Positions 41,788 to 50,185 of a stretch of DNA of 64,000 nt are shown piece by piece; position 1 is the first letter of the stretch, and each line of letters begins with the position of its first letter. Origin of the DNA: GCA-016699445 sp964555055. GTDB lineage: Bacteria; UBA10199; JACPAL01; GCA-016699445. The stretch lies in the NCBI GenBank assembly GCA_964555055.1, contig CAZKQW010000008.1, forward strand, positions 1-64,000, written 5' to 3'. The notes below the pieces were generated by a model, which saw only the letters and a program-made list of their open reading frames with translations, was not told where the DNA came from and made no database searches. The translations under genes were made by a program, and so were the position numbers.

Positions 41788-41994
41788 ATGCTAACCGCTT
41801 ATGATGAGCTTCTATTGGCAGAAGTGCGAATATCAAGAATGATAGGGTTTATTAAAGGTGTTTTATCCACCAGTAAATGCAACGTAGAGTTATTAAATAA
41901 AACTCTAGAAGAAGAAAAAGAATTCTTAGTTGACTTCGTTGACAATACTCTTGCTGCAAAAAACAGTATAAATCCTAGTATTAAAACCATATAA
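41788..41994 (+). CDS. Small hypothetical protein
   Basis: A 68-residue frame in an AT-rich stretch, rich in Leu, Glu and Lys, with a helical look and no motif I recognise. No ribosome binding site precedes ATG 41788. It may be chance. It is listed because the surrounding DNA (41.7-43.1 kb) is an accessory segment and the frame spans most of the gap between the GGQ gene and the MazEF-like operon. Confidence 0.3.
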   Translation: MLTAYDELLLAEVRISRMIGFIKGVLSTSKCNVELLNKTLEEEKEFLVDFVDNTLAAKNSINPSIKTI

Positions 41995-42015
41995 ATTAAC
42001 TGAGGTCATTACTTA

Positions 42016-42056
42016 TTGCATATTAGAATGTGAATACATACTATATTAGTATGCAA
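42016..42056 (+). promoter_or_regulatory. Promoter and operator candidate of the MazEF-like operon
   Basis: TTGCAT (42016-42021) and TACTAT (42039-42044) are 17 bases apart. The start ATG at 42051 is six bases after the -10, and no ribosome binding site is present. Direct repeats TATTAGAATG (42021-42030) and TATTAGTATG (42044-42053), and inverted repeats TTGCATA/TATGCAA (42016-42022, 42050-42056) and CATACT/AGTATG (42037-42042, 42048-42053) overlap these boxes and fit binding sites for the RHH antitoxin. Confidence 0.4.
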
Positions 42057-42308
42057 GCAACTACTATAAAAATAGAAAGTCCTTTATTAGACAATATTAG
42101 ACGTATATTACCCAAAAGTACGAGCCTCACTTCATTCGTTAAGGACCTTTTGGAGAAAGAAATCAAAAGGGCCAAGATGCTTAAGGCAGCTGATGATTAT
42201 GTGGTTTTTCTTCAAAATCATCCTGAAGAAAAAGATGAGTTGGCTGAATGGGAAAGTTCTGACCTTCAATCCTCACCTCAATCTAGAATTTCCAAGAGGA
42301 AGAAGTGA
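42051..42308 (+). CDS. Antitoxin of a MazEF-like pair
   Basis: An 85-residue protein: a short beta strand (TTIKIESPLLDNIRRIL), then helices (TSLTSFVKDLLEKEIKRAKMLKAADDYVVFL), and an acidic tail (HPEEKDELAEWESSDL). The start looks like a ribbon-helix-helix domain and the acidic tail would mask the RNA site of the toxin. ATG 42051 is chosen over 42030 because only the shorter form begins at the strand. It overlaps the toxin start by four bases. Confidence 0.75.
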   Translation: MQATTIKIESPLLDNIRRILPKSTSLTSFVKDLLEKEIKRAKMLKAADDYVVFLQNHPEEKDELAEWESSDLQSSPQSRISKRKK

Positions 42309-42634
42309 AAAGAGGATCTATTTATTGGGTGAACTTGGAGCCAACACAACCACCAGAATTTGGCAAAGTCAGGCCGGCTCTTATCATTTCAAACTCGGAA
42401 CACAATCTTCGACTTCCCACCGTGGTCGTCATCCCTATTTCCAGTCAGTCCCCTGAAATTTGGCCTCTGCGTTTAGGATTTATAATGCCAGGGACAAAAT
42501 CAAAAGAGTCATTTGCGGTCATTCCCGCTATTCGCCAAGTGAACAAAACACGACTCATGGATACGATAGGAGTTGTCTCTCCTGCTTTTCTTAAAAATGT
42601 TGATGAAGCTCTCGACGCTTACCTGGGAGAGTAA
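42305..42634 (+). CDS. MazF/PemK-family endoribonuclease toxin
   Basis: A 109-residue MazF-like protein: RGSIYWVNLEPTQPPEFGKVRPALIISNSEHN has the conserved RG, KxRPALI and N of the family; VVVIPISSQ and the later VNKTRLMDTIGVVS (with the catalytic Thr region) complete it. MazF toxins cut single-stranded mRNA at short sequences. GTG 42305 overlaps the antitoxin stop (GTGA). A third gene starts on the last base of its stop codon. Confidence 0.88.
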   Translation: MKRGSIYWVNLEPTQPPEFGKVRPALIISNSEHNLRLPTVVVIPISSQSPEIWPLRLGFIMPGTKSKESFAVIPAIRQVNKTRLMDTIGVVSPAFLKNVDEALDAYLGE

Positions 42635-43131
42635 TGGACACCCTAGAAAACACTATCACCCACTGGCTCAAAGACCACCAAGATGTGCTTGCAAGCACAC
42701 CGATTACTAACGGTATCATTTTGACGGAAAAAGCGACTCATAAGGTGCTGACCCTTTTATATCCTGAAGTGACTCAATGGCAGATACGAAAAAATGCTGA
42801 GTTTTTTGACGAGTATATTAATTTGGTTTTTGAAAATGGCACTGAACTGATTTTGTGTCATGCAGGTTTTGCCTTCTCACCTTCTTTTGAAGAAACCCCT
42901 TTGGGAAATACTCCAGACGTTGTTTGCCTACAGGATTTTTACCGGATGGTGGGCCATCTCAAACATGTTATCCTCACTGAAGATGAAGCTCACTATAAAG
43001 AAAGCGTGCAAACACTGATTTTTTGTCTCGCCATGCTTAAAGGGGCTCAAGAAGTGGGTCTCGACATTTCTGACGAAGAACAACTCCTTGAGCCCCTGTT
43101 GGAAGCCGTTGAAAAAAAGTCTAAAGCCTAA
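42634..43131 (+). CDS. Unknown protein, third gene of the MazEF-like operon
   Basis: A 165-residue protein I do not recognise. It is soluble, acidic and mixed alpha/beta by appearance; no signal peptide or known motif. Blocks that stand out are FENGTELILCHAGFAFSPSFEETPLG and DEAHYKESVQTLIFCLAMLKGAQEVG. ATG 42634 shares one base with the mazF stop and follows GGAGAG, so it is translated with the toxin. It could be a third component of the module, or cargo carried with it. It converges with the next gene with a four-base overlap. Confidence 0.6.
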   Translation: MDTLENTITHWLKDHQDVLASTPITNGIILTEKATHKVLTLLYPEVTQWQIRKNAEFFDEYINLVFENGTELILCHAGFAFSPSFEETPLGNTPDVVCLQDFYRMVGHLKHVILTEDEAHYKESVQTLIFCLAMLKGAQEVGLDISDEEQLLEPLLEAVEKKSKA

Positions 43132-43487
43132 TCAACAACCCCTCTCTGCATCTTCGCTAAACCACGGTAATCCTTAGCCAGATCTTCTGAGTCTTTGATA
43201 ATTTTTTTAAAGTATTTACGCCCATCCTTTAAATAATTTTTCCATTGTTTATTTTCAGCTTTTTTTATCTGCTCTTCGGTCGTCGCGAGCATCTTTTTAT
43301 ATTCTTCTGTGATTTTATCCTGATCCGACGCAAGCCTGTCATACTTTAAAGAAAGGTTTTGATGGTGCGCTTTGTTGAAACGCTGCTTCTTTTCGACTTT
43401 GCCCTTCGTAGCGGCTTGCGCTGCGGCGGCCAAAGAAAGAACTGTCATTAGAGATACGAAGAATGTTCCTGTTTTTTTGAATCGCAT
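43128..43487 (-). CDS. Secreted helical protein of unknown function
   Basis: A 119-residue protein with a signal peptide: MRFKKTGTFFVSLMTVLSLAAAAQA, probably cut after AQA. The mature part is highly charged and helical (Lys/Glu/Asp-rich, with heptad-like leucines), so it is probably a periplasmic helical or coiled-coil protein. The start follows AAGGAG. It is 30 bases downstream of speA on the same strand and may be cotranscribed. No family recognised. Confidence 0.65.
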   Translation of the reverse strand: MRFKKTGTFFVSLMTVLSLAAAAQAATKGKVEKKQRFNKAHHQNLSLKYDRLASDQDKITEEYKKMLATTEEQIKKAENKQWKNYLKDGRKYFKKIIKDSEDLAKDYRGLAKMQRGVVD

Positions 43488-43517
43488 AAAGAATCTCCTT
43501 AAAGGGGTTAGAAAGTT

Positions 43518-45536
43518 TTAAAATTGTCCGTCCGATAGATACGTATAATCGCTAAGAGCCTTGCGGTATTCGTCGATGAGCTTCATGCCGATCGTCGGCT
43601 TGATCCGGTCTTCCTTGATGGCTAAATCGATGTACCCCTTGAAGCGGCGGATCAGGTCGTTGGGGTCGTATTGGGTATTCTGCAGCACCTGTTCGACAGT
43701 TGAGCCCGGGATCACTTCCTCGATGTAAAAACCGCCCTCCTCGTCGGGATCTAGGAAGACATGAATCTCGTTCGTACGTCCAAAGAGGTTGTGCTGATCA
43801 CCCATGATATCCTGGTAAGCGCCGATCAAAAAGAAGCCTAGATAATAAGGCTGGTTGTTGATGATCTGGTGCACGGGTAAGTATTTTTTCACTTCCTGTT
43901 GCCCAATACTACTGGGGAAATCGTCTATCTTCCCTTCGGAATCACACGTAATGTCGACGAGCGTGGCTTGGTCGTCGGGCATCTCGTTTAATCGATGGAC
44001 CGGAACGATCGGAAAAAGCTGTCCGATCGCCCAATTGTCGATCAAGGATTGGAAGATAGAGAAATTACAGACGTACTGGTCGCTCAAGCTGCTGCCCAAC
44101 TCTTCGATTTCCTCAGGGACACGTCCGTTTTGGTGGAGCTTGTTAAAAATCTGTTCCGCGATCTGCCAATAGAGGTTTTCGAACTTCGCCTTGGTCACCA
44201 AATCCAAAAGCCCCACGTCGAACAGACGCACGGATTCTTCCTTCAGTTGCTGCAAGGCATGGAAGACTTCGAGAAGGTTCTTCTTGTTGGGGATCTTCCG
44301 TTTCAAGGACAGGATGTCGCGGATGATCTTGTGTTCCTTGTCGTCCGCGTTGATCGCCATCAACTTCGAAACGTGCGCTTTTTCGACGTTGGCGAAAGCC
44401 TGGGCCACGAGCACCGTATGGTGCGCCACGGTGGAGCGGCCGGACTCCGAAACGATGGTGGGCGGCGGCACTTTTTCCTGCTCGCAGACGTCTTTGGTGT
44501 TGTAAATGATCGTGCTCGCGTACTCTTCCAGGGAATAATTCGTCGACGAATTGTAGGTGCTCCCGCTCCCGTCGTAGTCGATGCCCAAGCCACCGCCCAC
44601 GTCCATGTACTCGAGCTTCGCGCCCAATTGGACGAACTTCGCGTAGTAGCGCGTCGCCTCCCGCACCGCCTGCTTAATATTCATGATGTCCGGTACTTGC
44701 GAACCGATATGAAAATGGATCATTTTGAGGGAATGGCCTAAACCCGCCTCTTGAAGGACTTCCCAAGCCTCTAAGGCCTCCGGCGAGCTCAGACCGAACT
44801 TCGCATTCTCCCCTCCCGAATCCGCCCATTTACCGGAGCTTTTGCTGGCCAATCGGATGCGGATACCGATCATCGGCTCCACCTCGACCTGCTTAGCCAC
44901 TTGAATGACGCGCTCGACCTCGTCCACCTTCTCCATGACGAGAATGACCTTGCGTCCGAACTTTTGGGCTAGAAGCGCCAGGCGGATGAAATGATTGTCC
45001 TTATAACCGTTGCAAACGATGAGACTCTCGGCGTTATCGTTGATGGCGAGGGCCGCCACGAGTTCGGGTTTACTCCCGACCTCGATCCCGTGGTTGAATT
45101 CCTTACCGGCGTCTAGGATTTCCTCGACGACTTCGCGGAGCTGGTTGACTTTGATCGGAAAAACACCCTTGTACACGTTCGGGTAATGCTGCTCTTCGAT
45201 CGCTGTCTTAAAGGCGAGGTTAATGGCGCGGACGCGGTGCCTCAGGAGGTCTTGAAAGCGGATCTGGATGGGAAATGAGAGCCCCATCTCCTTGGCCTTG
45301 TTGATGACGGACATCAATGAAATTTTAATGCCGTCCTGTTGGACGGGCGCGCAGGTCACTTCCCCTTGGTCGTTCACGGAAAAATAACCCGTTCCCCAAG
45401 ATTCAATATTGTAAAGTTTGAGGGAATCTTGAATGCTCCAGGTTTTCGATTCGATTTTCGTTTCGGGAGATTTACTTTCGATTACCATCGAAGAGGGATC
45501 TGCTTTCGGCACTTCTTTCAGTTGGGATTGCGACAT
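43518..45536 (-). CDS. speA: Biosynthetic arginine decarboxylase
   Basis: A 672-residue fold III PLP decarboxylase. The PLP lysine lies in GVFPIKVNQLREVV; the glycine-rich phosphate site includes DVGGGLGIDYDGS; the active-site Cys/Asp blocks include FNFSIFQSLIDNWAIGQLFPIVP and HLFGRTNEIHVFLD. Length is normal (630-680). It makes agmatine from arginine, the first step of one route to putrescine; agmatinase is not in the window. An inter-domain helical insert is present as in the E. coli and Vibrio enzymes. Confidence 0.96.
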   Translation of the reverse strand: MSQSQLKEVPKADPSSMVIESKSPETKIESKTWSIQDSLKLYNIESWGTGYFSVNDQGEVTCAPVQQDGIKISLMSVINKAKEMGLSFPIQIRFQDLLRHRVRAINLAFKTAIEEQHYPNVYKGVFPIKVNQLREVVEEILDAGKEFNHGIEVGSKPELVAALAINDNAESLIVCNGYKDNHFIRLALLAQKFGRKVILVMEKVDEVERVIQVAKQVEVEPMIGIRIRLASKSSGKWADSGGENAKFGLSSPEALEAWEVLQEAGLGHSLKMIHFHIGSQVPDIMNIKQAVREATRYYAKFVQLGAKLEYMDVGGGLGIDYDGSGSTYNSSTNYSLEEYASTIIYNTKDVCEQEKVPPPTIVSESGRSTVAHHTVLVAQAFANVEKAHVSKLMAINADDKEHKIIRDILSLKRKIPNKKNLLEVFHALQQLKEESVRLFDVGLLDLVTKAKFENLYWQIAEQIFNKLHQNGRVPEEIEELGSSLSDQYVCNFSIFQSLIDNWAIGQLFPIVPVHRLNEMPDDQATLVDITCDSEGKIDDFPSSIGQQEVKKYLPVHQIINNQPYYLGFFLIGAYQDIMGDQHNLFGRTNEIHVFLDPDEEGGFYIEEVIPGSTVEQVLQNTQYDPNDLIRRFKGYIDLAIKEDRIKPTIGMKLIDEYRKALSDYTYLSDGQF

Positions 45537-45641
45537 GTAAACGTCGGATTAATATGAAGTTCTTTTTTTTGTAAATTAAAAATTGAAAATTGACATCGAT
45601 TTGATTCCATCATACCAGTGCGTCTTCCTGAAAAGGACTAT

Positions 45642-45716
<75 letters not shown>

Positions 45717-45730
45717 ATACGTCAACATTC

Positions 45731-45758
45731 AAAAGCCCAACGCTCTGTTGGGCTTTTT
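45731..45758 (+). terminator. Rho-independent terminator after initiator tRNA
   Basis: A perfect 11-bp stem, AAAAGCCCAAC (45731-45741), loop GCTCT, GTTGGGCTTTT (45747-45757), ending in a run of five T. It ends transcription of the tRNA 18 bases before gmhA, which therefore needs a separate promoter or read-through. Confidence 0.9.
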
Positions 45759-45775
45759 AGTTTAAGGGGGGAGCG

Positions 45776-46351
45776 ATGTTTCCTTGGCAAAAATCTTTTT
45801 CCGAACACATGGAAGTGATCCAAAAAATCCAGGCGGATTCCCATCTCCAACAACAATTGACGCGCGTCACGGAAGCCCTCATCCAATGCTACCACCAGGG
45901 CGGTAAACTGCTGGTATGCGGCAATGGCGGCAGCGCCTGCGACGCCCAACACATCGTGGGCGAACTGGTCAGCCGTTTTTTCATCGAGCGGCGGGGGCTT
46001 TACGCGGAGGCCCTCAGCGCCAACATCGCTTCGATCACCGCTATCGGAAACGATTACTCGTATGAGAAGATATTCCAAAGGCAAGTCGAGGCGAATGGCC
46101 GCAAGGGCGACATCCTGATCGGGCTTTCGACGAGCGGGAATTCGAAGAACGTCGTCTTGGCCATGGAAGAAGCCCGGCGTATCGGCCTCGTCACGGTCGG
46201 CATCACCGGGGAAAATAAGCAGGCGAAAATCACGTCGGCAGCCGACTACTGCATCCACATCCCTTCCTCAAGTACCCCGCGCATCCAGGAGGGCACCATG
46301 CTGGTCGCCCACACGATCTGCGAGTTCGTGGAAGCGAAACTCTTCACGTAG
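45776..46351 (+). CDS. gmhA: Phosphoheptose isomerase
   Basis: A 191-residue SIS-domain protein with the GmhA signature CGNGGSACDAQHIVGELVSRF, GNDYSYEKIFQRQVEA, ILIGLSTSGNSKNV and the metal-binding His/Gln near HIPSSSTPRIQEGTMLVAHTICE. It turns sedoheptulose 7-phosphate into D-glycero-D-manno-heptose 7-phosphate. The next three steps are encoded on the other strand at 47896-50185. GGGGGGAG precedes the start. Confidence 0.95.
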   Translation: MFPWQKSFSEHMEVIQKIQADSHLQQQLTRVTEALIQCYHQGGKLLVCGNGGSACDAQHIVGELVSRFFIERRGLYAEALSANIASITAIGNDYSYEKIFQRQVEANGRKGDILIGLSTSGNSKNVVLAMEEARRIGLVTVGITGENKQAKITSAADYCIHIPSSSTPRIQEGTMLVAHTICEFVEAKLFT

Positions 46352-46352
46352 C

Positions 46353-47927
46353 GTGATAAGCGGAAAAATATTCTATTTCATCCTCATACTTATCATAGGC
46401 GTCGTCCTGTGGGGTCCCTTCTACACTCAAGACGGCCCTAACCATCGAAAAACCGCGACCATCCTTTATCGCTTGAACGCGAACCCGATCGAAGCGGAAA
46501 CATATTCGAGCGGTTTAGGCGTTTTGAAGACGAATACCCTTTTCCATGCCGGTTACCATCCCCTAAAAAACCGGATGACGATACGGCAGTATGAACGTCT
46601 TTATTTTGCGATCTTTCTCTCCCTCATTTGGCTGTCATTCCGTCGCTTCCTTCGCATCCGTTCGCCGCATCTTAAAAGCCATTGGGTACTTGCCCTTCCT
46701 TTTCTCCTCCATCCCCTTTATCTAAGGGGATTTTATAATTACATGGCTTCCGTCGCTTTCAGCTTATTGGCCTTAGGCGTCGTCGCCCAGCAGCGCCGGA
46801 AGGAAAAATTTTCATGGCGCCTCTTCCCCATCTACTTCGTGCTGTGCTGGCTTTGCCAATTGGCGCATCCTTTTTCTTTCTTCATCCTCCCCCTGGGCAT
46901 CTTTTGTTTCGTCTTGGAAGAAGGGCGGAACGCGCGGATTCGGAAACTCCTGCCTTATTTCCTGCTCTCCATCCTCTACCTCGCCCTCCAATTCATCCTG
47001 CCTTTGATGAGTAACGGCATCGGCGGCAAAACCCCTTATGCCTTCGCTTCCCTTCCGATCCTCTTGGGCGGCCTCATCGGGTTGGACTTCATGGATTTCA
47101 CCCTTTATCCCCTCGTGGCCGCCTTCCCGTTCCTTTGTCTACTCGGGTACACATGCGTGAAAAACGTTTCCGCAGAGGGTTTTAGGAAAAACCTTCTCTG
47201 GCTGGCTCCCCTCGCCGCTTATTTTTTATTCCCCCGTTCGGGAGGCGGCAGTGCCCACATGAACGAACGCTTTCTCCCCTTCATTTTCTTTTTCATCCCG
47301 GCCTCCTTATCGCCTCAGGCCGCCCCGCGGTGCCTCCGCGTGTTAAAAGGGGCTTCCTACGCCCTTTTCGCCATCGTCATGGCATCGTATCTCTACGGAA
47401 TGTACGGGCTGGAACGAAAAGAGACGGAAGCCCGCGAAGTCCTCTCCCATTTACCTCCCGTGTCGAAGCTCTATCCGATTAATTTCAATCTGAGGGGAGC
47501 CGGCAGGATCAATTGGCATCTCGCCCATATTTGGGCGGTTTACCCGGAGGAAAAAGTCGTCTTTTCCCCGTACCTCTTCGCCCTGCCCGACTTCACGCCG
47601 CTGAAGAAGCCGAAAATGAACGCCGTCGATTACTTCCCCGCCACGGAAGAGGACTTTCCCAGGCAAAAACTCGAGGCTTCATGCGCTTCGGGATTCCTGT
47701 ACGATACCAAAGATTGCGCCTCGGAGAAGGAACGCGCCCTCCAGACGATCTTCGAAAGCGCCCGTTATTACGATTATTGGTTCGTCCATCGTGAGAACGA
47801 AATTTTCGCGGCCTATTTGAGGCAAGTCCCCGGTTTGGAAGAGGTGGCGCGAAAAGGTGATTTCTCGCTTTGGCATTACACGAAGGCCCTTCCCTTCAAT
47901 CCCCAATCTTTTTCCCGATCCTTTTAA
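46353..47927 (+). CDS. Polytopic membrane protein, GT-C-like
   Basis: A 524-residue membrane protein with about ten transmembrane helices in the first 360 residues and a soluble C-terminal part of about 150. After the first helix it has FYTQDGPNHRKTATIL, an acidic motif (D27) in the first outer loop like that of GT-C glycosyltransferases, followed by helix pairs typical of that fold. It probably moves a sugar from a lipid-phosphate donor on the outer side of the membrane. GTG 46353 is one base after the gmhA stop. The end overlaps hddC on the other strand by 32 bases. Confidence 0.65.
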   Translation: MISGKIFYFILILIIGVVLWGPFYTQDGPNHRKTATILYRLNANPIEAETYSSGLGVLKTNTLFHAGYHPLKNRMTIRQYERLYFAIFLSLIWLSFRRFLRIRSPHLKSHWVLALPFLLHPLYLRGFYNYMASVAFSLLALGVVAQQRRKEKFSWRLFPIYFVLCWLCQLAHPFSFFILPLGIFCFVLEEGRNARIRKLLPYFLLSILYLALQFILPLMSNGIGGKTPYAFASLPILLGGLIGLDFMDFTLYPLVAAFPFLCLLGYTCVKNVSAEGFRKNLLWLAPLAAYFLFPRSGGGSAHMNERFLPFIFFFIPASLSPQAAPRCLRVLKGASYALFAIVMASYLYGMYGLERKETEAREVLSHLPPVSKLYPINFNLRGAGRINWHLAHIWAVYPEEKVVFSPYLFALPDFTPLKKPKMNAVDYFPATEEDFPRQKLEASCASGFLYDTKDCASEKERALQTIFESARYYDYWFVHRENEIFAAYLRQVPGLEEVARKGDFSLWHYTKALPFNPQSFSRSF

Positions 47928-48627
47928 AGAAATCCGCGACCTCACGGTAAGACTCGGGAGTCCCGATGTCGATGAAGGGATGGCGCGTGGGGAAAGCGAA
48001 AAGCCCCGACGACGTCCCGCCGGCGACCCAGGCCGGAAACACCTCCTTCTCCAGCGAAAGCTTGTCCCCTAAAGGCCACCGAGAAACGTCTTTCTTCGAA
48101 AGAGAGTAGATCCCGGCGTTGATGTCTCCCGGTCCTTCCTTTCCTTTTTCCTCGAAGGAAAGGATCCTGAAATCCGAACCGAAGACGACGGCGCCGAACC
48201 GGGACGCATCCGGTACGGAAACCAACAACACGGTATTCTTCCTTCTTGATTCGCAAGAATCGATGAAGATCCCGAAATCCATGGCAACGAAAGAATCCCC
48301 ATTGAGAACGAAGGCGTATTCCGAATCGATTTTCTCAAAAGCCTGCCGGACGGCACCGCCGGTTCCCAAAGGGATTTTCTCCTCAGAAAAGATGATGTCG
48401 AATCCGTAAGGATGACTCAGGTACCTCTCGTGAACGAGAGAAGCCTGGTGCCCGGTCGCTAGAATGACCTTTCCGATCCGTCCCGTAAGATCCAATTGCC
48501 TCAGGATATAATCCAAAAACGGAACTTCATTCACGGGGGCCAAAGGCTTAGGCACGTGCGAGACGACGGAGCTTAGCCGCGTGCCTTGGCCGCCCACGAG
48601 GATGATGGCTTCATGCTTCAGGCTCAT
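47896..48627 (-). CDS. hddC: D-glycero-alpha-D-manno-heptose 1-phosphate guanylyltransferase
   Basis: A 243-residue nucleotidyltransferase. The nucleotide loop is ILVGGQGTRLSSVVSHVPKPLAPV; the metal/substrate part includes LGTGGAVRQAFE and FVLNGDSFVAMDFG. General sugar-phosphate nucleotidyltransferases share this, but the neighbours HddA and GmhB (four-base overlaps) identify it as HddC, which joins heptose 1-phosphate and GTP to give GDP-heptose. Confidence 0.88.
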   Translation of the reverse strand: MSLKHEAIILVGGQGTRLSSVVSHVPKPLAPVNEVPFLDYILRQLDLTGRIGKVILATGHQASLVHERYLSHPYGFDIIFSEEKIPLGTGGAVRQAFEKIDSEYAFVLNGDSFVAMDFGIFIDSCESRRKNTVLLVSVPDASRFGAVVFGSDFRILSFEEKGKEGPGDINAGIYSLSKKDVSRWPLGDKLSLEKEVFPAWVAGGTSSGLFAFPTRHPFIDIGTPESYREVADFFKRIGKKIGD

Positions 48628-49622
48628 TCGGCCTTCAGGTAGATGATTTGGCTTCCGTTTTCTTCGAAGCGGAATTTGACTTCCAATAAAGGCTGCAAAG
48701 CCTTCCGAACCGCCTCCTGGTCCTTCGGGTGGACGAAGAAAGTGAGGAACCCCCCTCCGCCAGCGCCCGCGAGTTTCCCGCCGTAAGCCCCCGCAGTCTT
48801 CGCGGCCCGGTACATTTCGTCGATCGTAGGATTGGAGACCTTAGTAGAGAGGGTCTTTTTAAGTTCCCAACCTTCGTCCAAAAGTTCCCCCAACTTCCGC
48901 ACCATCGCCTCCTCGGAGTGGTCCGAGACGATCTTCTCCGCTTCGAAGACCATACGGTACATGCGCTGGAGCGTATTATTTTTGATCTTGGCCTTAGTGT
49001 TATCGACCTGCTCTTTGACGACTTCGCTCGCGAAACGGGAAATGCCGGTATAGAAGACCATCATCGAGGCTTCCAAGGCCTTTTTCTTGGAAGGGGAAAT
49101 GACGAGCGGACGGACGCGGATCCCTTTTTTGGAAAATTCCATGACGTTCAACCCGCCGAAAGCCGCATGGTACTGGTCTTGCGAACCCACGTTCTCCGCG
49201 ATCAGGGATTGCTCGATGTGCCGGGCTTCGTCGGCCAAGCGTTCGCGCGAGACCACTTTCCCTTTCAGCGCGTAAAGGCATTGAAGGAAGCCGACGGTAA
49301 ACGCCGAGGACGAACCGAGCCCCGTCTTGGCCGGCAGGTCGGAGAAGTGGTGGATGTCGAGATAACCTTCCGCTTTCATAAAGCGCAGGCACTCGCGCAC
49401 GCTCGGATGGACGATCTCGTCGATCGTATTGACGAGTTCCGATTTCGAATAGCTGACACGGATCTTGTATTCGAAGAACTGGCTCAACCGGTTGAGGCTG
49501 ACGAAGACGTATTGGTTGATGGTGGTCCCCAGGATGGCCCCGTCCGCCTCGGAATAGTAGTCGGGATAATCCGTACCGCCACCGAAAAAGCTGATCCTCA
49601 CGGGCGTTCTGGAAATGATCAT
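48624..49622 (-). CDS. hddA: D-glycero-alpha-D-manno-heptose 7-phosphate kinase
   Basis: A 332-residue GHMP kinase: SRTPVRISFFGGGTDYPDYYSE at the N-terminus, the ATP loop LPAKTGLGSSSAFTVGFL, and the late KLAGAGGGGFLTFF glycine motif. FGGGTDYPDY is typical of heptose kinases. It phosphorylates C1 of heptose 7-phosphate, giving the 1,7-bisphosphate in the alpha form. Starts and stops overlap both neighbours by four bases. Confidence 0.92.
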   Translation of the reverse strand: MIISRTPVRISFFGGGTDYPDYYSEADGAILGTTINQYVFVSLNRLSQFFEYKIRVSYSKSELVNTIDEIVHPSVRECLRFMKAEGYLDIHHFSDLPAKTGLGSSSAFTVGFLQCLYALKGKVVSRERLADEARHIEQSLIAENVGSQDQYHAAFGGLNVMEFSKKGIRVRPLVISPSKKKALEASMMVFYTGISRFASEVVKEQVDNTKAKIKNNTLQRMYRMVFEAEKIVSDHSEEAMVRKLGELLDEGWELKKTLSTKVSNPTIDEMYRAAKTAGAYGGKLAGAGGGGFLTFFVHPKDQEAVRKALQPLLEVKFRFEENGSQIIYLKAE

Positions 49623-50185
49623 AAATTATCACTCCTTGTTTTGTTCAGGATGAGCTCCACGGCTTCCTTTAAATCGCGCACGATCCTATCCGCAGGGGTA
49701 TTTTCCTTCTCCCGAGCCCCATAACCCGTCAAGACTAAATAGGACTCGATCTCCAGGCTTCGGGCCGCTTCCATGTCCGTATTGCGGTCGCCCACCATGA
49801 CGGCTCGGCTGGCGGGAAGGCCTTCCCTCTCCAAAGCCGCCTTTAAAAGACGGTTTCCGGGTTTACGGCAATCGCATGTTTTTCGGTAAGCCGGAACAAC
49901 GCCTTCCGGATGGTGGGGACAGTAGAGGACGTCCCGGACGCTCACGCCGGTATCGCCTAATCGCTCCAGGAAATACCGATTAAAACTTCGGAAGGTCGTT
50001 TCGTCGTAAAGCCCCTTGGCGATCCCCGCTTGGTTGGTGATTATGTAGATGAGGCCTTGGGCATCGTGGATCCGCCGGAGGGCCTCGAGAGATCCCGCAA
50101 TGAACTCCAAGTCCTCCGGCCTATGGACATACCCTTTTTCGACGTTGATCGTTCCGTCTCGGTCGATGAGGAAGAGCTTTTTCAC
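49619..50185 (-). CDS. gmhB: D-glycero-D-manno-heptose 1,7-bisphosphate 7-phosphatase
   Basis: A 188-residue HAD phosphatase with the nucleophile motif LIDRDGTIN (D8, D10), motif II YIITNQAGIAKG, a zinc site C89-x-H91 and C104-x-C106 (YCPHHPEG, TCDCRKPG), and VMVGDRNTDMEAA. This is the GmhB/HisB-N pattern. It removes the 7-phosphate. GTG 50185 overlaps the glycosyltransferase stop by four bases; the longer frame to 50647 is antisense-like and rejected. Confidence 0.92.
   Translation of the reverse strand: MKKLFLIDRDGTINVEKGYVHRPEDLEFIAGSLEALRRIHDAQGLIYIITNQAGIAKGLYDETTFRSFNRYFLERLGDTGVSVRDVLYCPHHPEGVVPAYRKTCDCRKPGNRLLKAALEREGLPASRAVMVGDRNTDMEAARSLEIESYLVLTGYGAREKENTPADRIVRDLKEAVELILNKTRSDNL

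Noticed and set aside
45590..45616. Promoter for initiator tRNA-Met based on TTGACA at 45590-45595
   Set aside because: The -35 is perfect but every possible -10 is poor or wrongly spaced, so I note it in the tRNA entry instead of calling a promoter.
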